Positions 5,632-10,593 of a DNA stretch of 10,593 bases are shown here, piece after piece. Both the position numbers and the translations under genes were made by a program. The stretch is from Patescibacteria group bacterium. Its GTDB lineage: Bacteria; Patescibacteriota; Gracilibacteria; UM-FILTER-43-11. The notes beneath the pieces are model-generated. The model searched no databases. It was not told the DNA's origin and saw nothing but the letters and a program-made list of their open reading frames with translations. The stretch lies in contig JAJDCE010000054.1 of assembly GCA_029260985.1 (NCBI GenBank), positions 1-10,593 of the forward strand, read 5' to 3'. Position 1 is the first letter of the stretch, and every line of letters begins with the position of its first letter.

Positions 5632-8600
5632 ATGAAAAAGCTCATTGGTGCTAGGTTATACGTTTTTATATCAGTACTATTTCTATTGTTAGTGCTGGTT
5701 TTTGTTGGCAAAGTGGATGTGGTTAGGGCCGATACTTGTGGAGATGGAAATGTTGAGCCCAGTGAGCAATGCGATGATGGCGGTACTGTCAACGGAGATG
5801 GCTGTTCATCTAGTTGTCAGGTCAGCGTTACAGGCTTTGGTTTCAAACACGCCATTACTATCGATAATGCAAAAGTAGATGAAACTCTGTCTAATTTCCC
5901 CATCCTTCTAAAAGACACCAATTTTCATAGTGACGTTTACAGCAATACTCAGAGCGCTGGTCAGGATCTCCTTTTTACTTCCGATTCTGCTGGCACAACT
6001 CATCTCCCTTTCGAGGTGGTGAATTGGAATACAGGTGGAAGCACATCGGAGGTCTGGGTAAAGCTCACTTCTCTTTCCAGTATTGCTGATACTACTATTT
6101 ATGCATGGTACAACAATGCCTCTGCCATCGCACCATCAGCCACAGCGGATAATGGCAGTGAGAATGTTTGGACTGAAGATTATGCAGGTGTATGGCATTT
6201 GAATGAAACAGTTACCGACGAAACTACTAGTGGTACACATTATGATTCAACATCTACTGGTGCTAATGGATCACAAAATTACAATGCAACCAGTTCCAAT
6301 GGTCAAATCGGAAATGCTCAGGATTTTGATGGTTCGGGAGACTTTATAGAAATTCCAGACAGTTTTACTCTGAGTAATTCAATGACAGTTTCATTTTGGT
6401 CAAAGCTGGATACTGTAGCAAATGACGAAACTTTTATGTTAAAGGGTACATTTGGGAATGTGGAGTCCGGAGCAGGTGGTTGGTATATAAGGGCAAAAAG
6501 TAGTAAGTATCAATTTCTGACATCAAATTCCAGTACTTATAATCATTTGTCTACCTTAACAGATATTCCGACAAGTAATTGGGTATATGTTACTGCAACA
6601 ATAGATCAGGCAGCAGGATATATGAGGTTATATTTTAACGATCTTGAAAATAACTCTAAAGGAATCACATCAGTCAATTTAGATATTAGTGATACAACAA
6701 CAATGGGTGTAGGGACTCCTACAGGATCCTCACCATATTTTTATATTGATGGCATTATGGATGAGGTTAGAATTTCTTCTTCTGAGCGTTCATCTGGCTG
6801 GATCTCCACTTCCTATAATAATCAGAATAGTTCTACTACTTTTTCTGCAGCTGGCACTCCAGAGTCAGTGCATTTAGACCCAGTTCTTGCAACGACAACT
6901 ACAATAGGGAATGTTTCCCCAGCCATAACTGCCACTCCCTCCGATGGAGGGTCAGACTTTGACACTCCTACAAATGTTGGCAGTGATGTGACTTTTACAG
7001 CAACTGCAAAAGATATTAATACGGATCAGTACTATCTGGCAGTTTGTACTACCGATGCAGTGACAGCCGGAGATAACGCAGCCCCCACTTGTGATGGAGG
7101 CAGTTGGGCCATCAGTACAGCCACCAATTCAGATGCTCAGGCTTCAGTCACCTACACTGCTCTAGTGGGTGATGTAGAAAGTAATGCTTGGTATGCCTTT
7201 GTGTGCGACAAGGTAAGTGGAGGAGGAAGCTGTTACCCTGCCAATGCTGCCGGTGATCAGGGACTCCCTATGGGATATATTACATTTTCCGATGTGCCTG
7301 ATGATGAAGCACAGGTGACTGTAAATTCTGTTACATATGAATTTGATACGGCTAACAATGGTGTAACTGGCGGAACTGAAGTGGATACTTCAGCTTCGGA
7401 AGATGGTAATGATGCTGCTGTAGCACTTGTTGCTGTTGAGGCTGGCGGAGGTTCTCATATGGCGGTCCGTGGCGCTGTTGTTTATGTATATGCTGATTTA
7501 GAAGGTTCTACAGGCAATGCAATCGGGATGTATGAAACAAATGATACCGGGAATGATATATCTTTTTCGGGAGCATTTCTTACCGGAGGAAGTGATACGG
7601 CTAAATCTCCTTTTGGAGTGAATCACGCAGGAACTTTCGGCAGTGTAACCTTTACAGACGATGCGAGTGGAACCATTGAACCGGGAGACACGGTTCGTTT
7701 TACTATTCCTAATGCCAGCCTAACTGATGCAGATACAGATGGTTTTCAGGACACCTTCAACTTCTATGTTTGTTCAGGTGAATCAGATATGGGTGGAGTA
7801 ACTACCGCTTTCGACTATTCCGCCAATACCTGTACCAACGGAACACTCCTCTGCTCTCATACAGCAGTCAATCCAACCACCACCGATGCAACCTGTGATG
7901 ATACCCAAAGCATCGTCTCAGTCCCCACCGCTCATGGAGCTTATGATGTAGTAATATATGTAGAAGATAATCACAGCTTCCCTGCTACTGGTACTGCGAC
8001 TCAGACTCTCACCGTACAGGATGTAGCCCCTGCTCTCACTTCCTACACTGCTGTAGACACTCCGGCCCCTGCAGCTGGAGGAAGTGATACTGTAGACTTC
8101 TCTGTAGCTTTCACCGATGACAACGGAGATAATGATGTGACCGCTGTGGAAGGAGTACTCTTTGAAGACACTTCAGTGGGTAATAATTGTACCGCTGATG
8201 AGAATGACTGTTACATCGATGCAACATGTACTTTAACTTCTGTCAGCACACCAGGATCTGGTAAAACTGCCACTGGAACCGATAATGCCCTTGGTGTAGA
8301 TTGTCAGGTAACCGTGTGGTTCAATGCTGCTGATTCCTCCAACTGGGAAGTACATGCTAAACCCACTGATGGACTGGGACAGGAAACAGGATTTGCAGAT
8401 TCTAATGTAAACCTCACCAATCCTGCTCTTCAAGGAATAGACATTACTGAAGCCTCTATTGCCTACGGAACCGTAGCTATTGGTGGAACTTCTTCTTTTG
8501 CAGAAACCTCTATGGGGAATGTAGGAAACCAAGTTCTTGATGTATACATCGATGGAGATCAGATGTGTTCTGACTTCCCAACTTGTTCAGGTGATACTAT

Positions 8601-8889
8601 TGCAGTAGGTCAGCAGAAATGGCATCACAATGCTTCTACTTTTGACTGGGATGCTTCAGCTGGTGCAGGGCCATATGCCATGGTAGATACTGCCAGCAGC
8701 ACAGGAGATTCCACAGGGTGCATGAATAGAGATATTGCCATCCGTAACGACCACACCCTCACTACCACAAACGAATCCATATACTGGAAACTCAGAATAC
8801 CAGCTTCACAAGGAGTAGGTTCCTATACAGGGCAAAACACCTTTGCCACTACAGCAAGTTCTACTTGTAGTACGGGGCAGAGTTATTAA
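5632..8889 (+). CDS. Large secreted multidomain surface protein (DUF4215, DUF2341, LamG-like)
   Basis: The product has 1085 residues. A signal peptide (hydrophobic 9-26) has a likely cleavage after Ala33 (VVRA|DTCGDG). A DUF4215 Cys-rich motif spans 35-63 (CGDGN, QCDDGG, GDGCSSSC). DUF2341 spans about 68-165 (FKHAITIDNA, GQDLLFTSDSAGTTHLPFEV, TTIYAWYNN). A LamG/concanavalin-like domain spans about 183-396 (GVWHLNE, AQDFDGSGDFIEIPD, YIDGIMDEVRIS). Cys-bearing beta modules follow at about 410-545, 659-795 and 796-925, then a C-terminal module at about 935-1085. DUF2341 with LamG suggests carbohydrate or surface binding, but no catalytic motif is visible and the ligand is unknown. I see no sortase motif, C-terminal membrane helix or lipobox, so it may be released or held by envelope contacts. 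The start ATG is set by the signal peptide; no Shine-Dalgarno precedes it. Codon use shifts from AT-rich in the LamG part to C-rich after about 7790, consistent with mosaic origin. Confidence 0.88.
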   Translation: MKKLIGARLYVFISVLFLLLVLVFVGKVDVVRADTCGDGNVEPSEQCDDGGTVNGDGCSSSCQVSVTGFGFKHAITIDNAKVDETLSNFPILLKDTNFHSDVYSNTQSAGQDLLFTSDSAGTTHLPFEVVNWNTGGSTSEVWVKLTSLSSIADTTIYAWYNNASAIAPSATADNGSENVWTEDYAGVWHLNETVTDETTSGTHYDSTSTGANGSQNYNATSSNGQIGNAQDFDGSGDFIEIPDSFTLSNSMTVSFWSKLDTVANDETFMLKGTFGNVESGAGGWYIRAKSSKYQFLTSNSSTYNHLSTLTDIPTSNWVYVTATIDQAAGYMRLYFNDLENNSKGITSVNLDISDTTTMGVGTPTGSSPYFYIDGIMDEVRISSSERSSGWISTSYNNQNSSTTFSAAGTPESVHLDPVLATTTTIGNVSPAITATPSDGGSDFDTPTNVGSDVTFTATAKDINTDQYYLAVCTTDAVTAGDNAAPTCDGGSWAISTATNSDAQASVTYTALVGDVESNAWYAFVCDKVSGGGSCYPANAAGDQGLPMGYITFSDVPDDEAQVTVNSVTYEFDTANNGVTGGTEVDTSASEDGNDAAVALVAVEAGGGSHMAVRGAVVYVYADLEGSTGNAIGMYETNDTGNDISFSGAFLTGGSDTAKSPFGVNHAGTFGSVTFTDDASGTIEPGDTVRFTIPNASLTDADTDGFQDTFNFYVCSGESDMGGVTTAFDYSANTCTNGTLLCSHTAVNPTTTDATCDDTQSIVSVPTAHGAYDVVIYVEDNHSFPATGTATQTLTVQDVAPALTSYTAVDTPAPAAGGSDTVDFSVAFTDDNGDNDVTAVEGVLFEDTSVGNNCTADENDCYIDATCTLTSVSTPGSGKTATGTDNALGVDCQVTVWFNAADSSNWEVHAKPTDGLGQETGFADSNVNLTNPALQGIDITEASIAYGTVAIGGTSSFAETSMGNVGNQVLDVYIDGDQMCSDFPTCSGDTIAVGQQKWHHNASTFDWDASAGAGPYAMVDTASSTGDSTGCMNRDIAIRNDHTLTTTNESIYWKLRIPASQGVGSYTGQNTFATTASSTCSTGQSY
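7270..7605 (+). other. Inserted phage/adhesin-like module inside the surface protein
   Basis: Residues 547-658 lack cysteine and differ from their flanks. The pattern ITFSDVPDDEAQVTVNSVTY, then EFDTANNGV, an Ala-rich helix-like stretch, STGNAIGMYETND and ISFSGAFLTGG recalls small modules common in phage structural proteins and big adhesins. That likeness is from memory, not a search. If removed, the flanks join as GDQGLP-SPFGVNHAGTF. From memory, related CPR surface proteins often have such an SPF-VNH linker between Cys-bearing modules. This suggests a clean in-frame insertion. Confidence 0.5.
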
Positions 8890-8986
8890 ATAGTTATGGG
8901 AGGATTGTTTAGGTTTTTAAGAGGCCAAATGGAGCACTTTTTTTTCAGATATGGTAAACTGGCTGTGGATTTAACTAACAATAAAA
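8890..8986. other. Spacer between surface protein and L-lactate dehydrogenase
   Basis: This 97-bp spacer has no gene. It contains an eight-T run (8938-8945) without a convincing stem before it. TGGTAAACT (8952-8960) could be a weak extended -10 for the dehydrogenase gene, but no -35 is evident. Nothing else recognisable is present. Confidence 0.4.
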
Positions 8987-9928
8987 ATGAAAAAATTACC
9001 AAAAACCCATAAGGTCCGTAAAACCCGGATTGCGGTGGTGGGAACCGGAATGGTGGGTTCCTCTTTTGCATACGCTGCGATGTTAAAGGGTATAGCTGCA
9101 GAAATTATTATGATTGATGTGGATGAGGCCCGGGAGCAGGGTGAGGTGATGGATCTTTCGCATGGTCTGATTGGAACGGAAACGGGTAATGTGACGGGAG
9201 GTTGTTTTGAAGACTGTCGGAATGTGGATATTATTGTCATCACTGCTGGCGTCGCTCAAAAGCCAGGTGAAACCCGTTTAGATTTGGTGAAAAAGAATTC
9301 CGGGATAATGAGGAAGCTTATAAAAATGATGGGGAAATTGCGGGAGGATACAGTCGTGATAGTGGTTTCTAATCCTGTGGATATTTTGACGTACATTGCC
9401 CAGAAGCATATTAAACTTCCGAAAGGGCAAGTGTTTGGATCGGGCACTTCACTCGATACCTCTCGACTCCGTTATATTGTTAGCGAGAAGTTAGGAGTGA
9501 ATCTTCATAATGTGCATGGGTATGTGATGGGTGAGCATGGAGACAGTGAGTTTGTTCCCTGGAGTATTTCCAATGTTTCCAGCCTTCCGATGAAAAAGCT
9601 TTTGACCGCAAAGCAGATGAAAGTGATTGAAAAGAAAACGATGCGAGCGGCTTATGAAATTATTCAACGCAAACATTCAACTTATTATGGAATCGGATCG
9701 GTGATTACAGAACTCGTTGAAGCAGTGCTTCATGATCGGAAATTTATTATTCCTGTTTCAACTGAACCTGGTTCTGCCTATGGTATTAAAGGAGTTTCTC
9801 TTGGGGTTCCGGCAGTGTTGGGTCGCCGAGGTGTGGAAAAGGTGTGGAAACTTGATTTGACCAAAGCCGAAATGGCTAAATTGAAAAAATCTGCTAATGT
9901 TTTAAAAGGGTATCTGAAGAGCGTTTAG
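8987..9928 (+). CDS. ldh: L-lactate dehydrogenase
   Basis: The product has 313 residues, normal for the family. It reduces pyruvate to L-lactate with NADH in the cytoplasm, regenerating NAD+ during fermentation. The Rossmann motif VGTGMVGSS (18-26) and Asp44 bind NAD(H). Gln91 in AQKPGETR sits at the substrate-selecting site, where lactate dehydrogenases have Gln and malate dehydrogenases Arg. Arg97 (loop), Asp157, Arg160 and His184 (GEHGDSE) complete the active site, and Thr232 (STYYG) is the usual pocket residue. Arg162 and His177 correspond to the two residues that bind fructose-1,6-bisphosphate in allosteric bacterial enzymes, so activation by this sugar is likely but inferred. An extra basic N-terminus precedes the fold. 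The start context is A-rich (ACAATAAAA-ATG) with no Shine-Dalgarno. The gene appears to be a single transcription unit. Confidence 0.95.
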   Translation: MKKLPKTHKVRKTRIAVVGTGMVGSSFAYAAMLKGIAAEIIMIDVDEAREQGEVMDLSHGLIGTETGNVTGGCFEDCRNVDIIVITAGVAQKPGETRLDLVKKNSGIMRKLIKMMGKLREDTVVIVVSNPVDILTYIAQKHIKLPKGQVFGSGTSLDTSRLRYIVSEKLGVNLHNVHGYVMGEHGDSEFVPWSISNVSSLPMKKLLTAKQMKVIEKKTMRAAYEIIQRKHSTYYGIGSVITELVEAVLHDRKFIIPVSTEPGSAYGIKGVSLGVPAVLGRRGVEKVWKLDLTKAEMAKLKKSANVLKGYLKSV

Positions 9929-9940
9929 TTTGGATTAAGA

Positions 9941-10056
9941 ACTAGGGACTAAGGACTAAGTGTGATTTTAGTATTTAATTCTTTTGATAGAATAAATATG
10001 TTTTTAATAAATTCTGATATACAATTGCCTAGTCCCTAGTCCTTAGTCCCTAGTCC
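9941..10056. repeat. Inverted arrays of 7-bp repeats framing the spacer
   Basis: The left arm has three units, ACTAGGG, ACTAAGG, ACTAAGT (9941-9961). The right arm has four units on the opposite strand sense, CTAGTCC, CTAGTCC, TTAGTCC, CTAGTCC (10029-10056). ACTAGGGACTAAGGACT (9941-9957) is the exact reverse complement of 10038-10054, and the stem extends one more pair (9958 with 10037). The roughly 78-nt interior is very AT-rich and holds a small ATTCT/AGAAT hairpin. The right arm ends 2 bp before the exonuclease ATG. Confidence 0.9.
9984..10013 (+). promoter_or_regulatory. Possible promoter between the repeat arms
   Basis: TTGATA (9984-9989) and TAAATT (10008-10013), 18 bp apart, could drive the exonuclease gene. 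The region is so AT-rich that chance matches are expected. If real, the leader would carry only the right repeat arm, without its partner. Confidence 0.2.
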
Positions 10057-10058
10057 TG

Positions 10059-10593
10059 ATGTTCAACAAGCCTTTTGTCGTTCTCGACTTAGAAACCAGC
10101 GGCACTGATCCCAAAAAAGACGACATTATTGAAGTGGCGATGATTCGTTATGAAGATGGAAAGGAAGTGAAACGATATGATGACTTGATCAAGGTAGGCT
10201 ATAAACTTCCTAAAATCATTACCATTATCACAGGCATTACCGATAAAGATTTAGAGGAGAATGGGCAAGATAAAGAGGATGTGTATGCGGAAATAGAATC
10301 TGTTTTAGATGGAGCCTATTTGATTGCGCACAACACTAAGTTTGATGCAGGTTTTTTGGAGGCTAAGGGAATTAAAATGAATGTTCTGGGTTTGATTGAT
10401 ACAATTCCTTTGGCTCAAATTTTGGTGCCTCAAGCAGTGAGTTATAGTTTGGAGGCGCTTTCTGACGATCTCGGAATCACTCATGTGAATAAGCATCGGG
10501 CGATGGGAGATACGGAGGCGACACTCGATTTATTCAAAGAGCTTTGTAGTCGCATTGAGCAATTGCCACCGACTACTTTGAAGGAGATTCAAT
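10059..10593 (+). CDS. DEDDh 3'-5' exonuclease domain, probable DinG-type N-terminus (3' truncated)
   Basis: The visible part has 178 residues and is open at the window end. The three exonuclease motifs are present: DLETSGTDP (9-17, ExoI Asp and Glu), AHNTKFDAGF (92-101, ExoII Asp) and HRAMGDTEAT (147-156, ExoIII His and Asp). This is the DnaQ/epsilon fold that removes nucleotides from 3' ends with two metal ions. The last residues, RIEQLPPTTLKEIQ, resemble the linker after the exonuclease domain in Firmicute-type DinG proteins (from memory LPYPTLKQL), where a helicase follows. A stand-alone exonuclease or another fusion is possible. The opening MFNKPFVVLDLET matches the family start, so ATG 10059 is well supported. 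No Shine-Dalgarno is possible because the 7-bp repeat array occupies the upstream bases. Confidence 0.85.
   Translation, partial: MFNKPFVVLDLETSGTDPKKDDIIEVAMIRYEDGKEVKRYDDLIKVGYKLPKIITIITGITDKDLEENGQDKEDVYAEIESVLDGAYLIAHNTKFDAGFLEAKGIKMNVLGLIDTIPLAQILVPQAVSYSLEALSDDLGITHVNKHRAMGDTEATLDLFKELCSRIEQLPPTTLKEIQ

Noticed and set aside
7270..7605. Prophage remnant
   Set aside because: No integrase, capsid, tail or attachment repeats surround it; only one in-frame module looks phage-like, so module exchange is a simpler reading.
8233..8532. Open frame of 99 codons on the minus strand
   Set aside because: It lies wholly inside the large secreted protein gene, shows no family motif, and is expected by chance opposite a repetitive coding sequence.
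8938..8945. Eight-T run after the surface protein gene as an intrinsic terminator
   Set aside because: No GC-rich stem precedes it; only two base pairs could form next to the run.
9941..10056. CRISPR array
   Set aside because: Units are only 7 bp and directly adjacent, with no unique spacers, and the two arrays are inverted relative to each other.
9939..10057. Standard intrinsic terminator for ldh
   Set aside because: The loop is about 78 nt and no T-run follows the right arm, which instead runs to the next start codon.
1..10593. Glycine recoding of TGA (code 25)
   Set aside because: All genes read through at full expected length in the standard code, and no in-frame TGA was seen at a conserved glycine.

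Overview
The window looks like chromosomal DNA of a small-genome, AT-rich bacterium, most likely of the Candidate Phyla Radiation (Patescibacteria); a Peregrinibacteria-like lineage is my best guess. The case rests on the mix of genes: a DUF4012 membrane protein, a long cysteine-rich secreted protein with DUF4215, DUF2341 and LamG-like parts, and a lactate dehydrogenase beside ordinary housekeeping genes. Most starts also lack a Shine-Dalgarno sequence. The standard code fits every gene. None of the eight visible stops is TGA (six TAA, two TAG), and I saw no in-frame TGA. The lineage is inference, because no rRNA or ribosomal protein is present.

Positions 1-1240 (+) hold the 3' end of nrdR, a 58-bp spacer with short repeats and a 12-bp palindrome, a class I SAM-dependent O-methyltransferase, and an exported DUF192 protein. 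The DUF192 gene seems to start at a TTG immediately after the methyltransferase stop, in the same frame. It converges on ctpA with a 4-bp overlap of stop codons.

Positions 1237-5505 (-) read, in order of transcription, DUF4012 membrane protein, dnaJ, ctpA. dnaJ and ctpA are 14 bp apart and probably form one protein quality-control unit. A 124-bp leader before dnaJ has a possible promoter and nested inverted repeats. No grpE or dnaK is adjacent.

Positions 5506-8889 hold a 126-bp divergent promoter region and then a 1085-residue secreted protein (+). Its order is signal peptide, DUF4215, DUF2341, LamG-like domain, a series of Cys-bearing beta-rich modules, and a C-terminal envelope-type module. 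A roughly 112-residue cysteine-free stretch resembling a phage-virion or adhesin module appears to be spliced into one of the Cys-bearing modules. With the divergent DUF4012 gene this makes a cell-envelope locus.

Positions 8890-10593 (+) hold an L-lactate dehydrogenase with all the expected catalytic residues and a likely fructose-1,6-bisphosphate site. It is followed by a 130-bp spacer framed by inverted arrays of 7-bp repeats, and then the 5' part of a DEDDh exonuclease. That exonuclease resembles the N-terminus of exonuclease-bearing DinG helicases and runs off the window. No tRNA, rRNA, CRISPR array, transposase or integrase was seen, and no gene-free gap exceeds about 130 bp.
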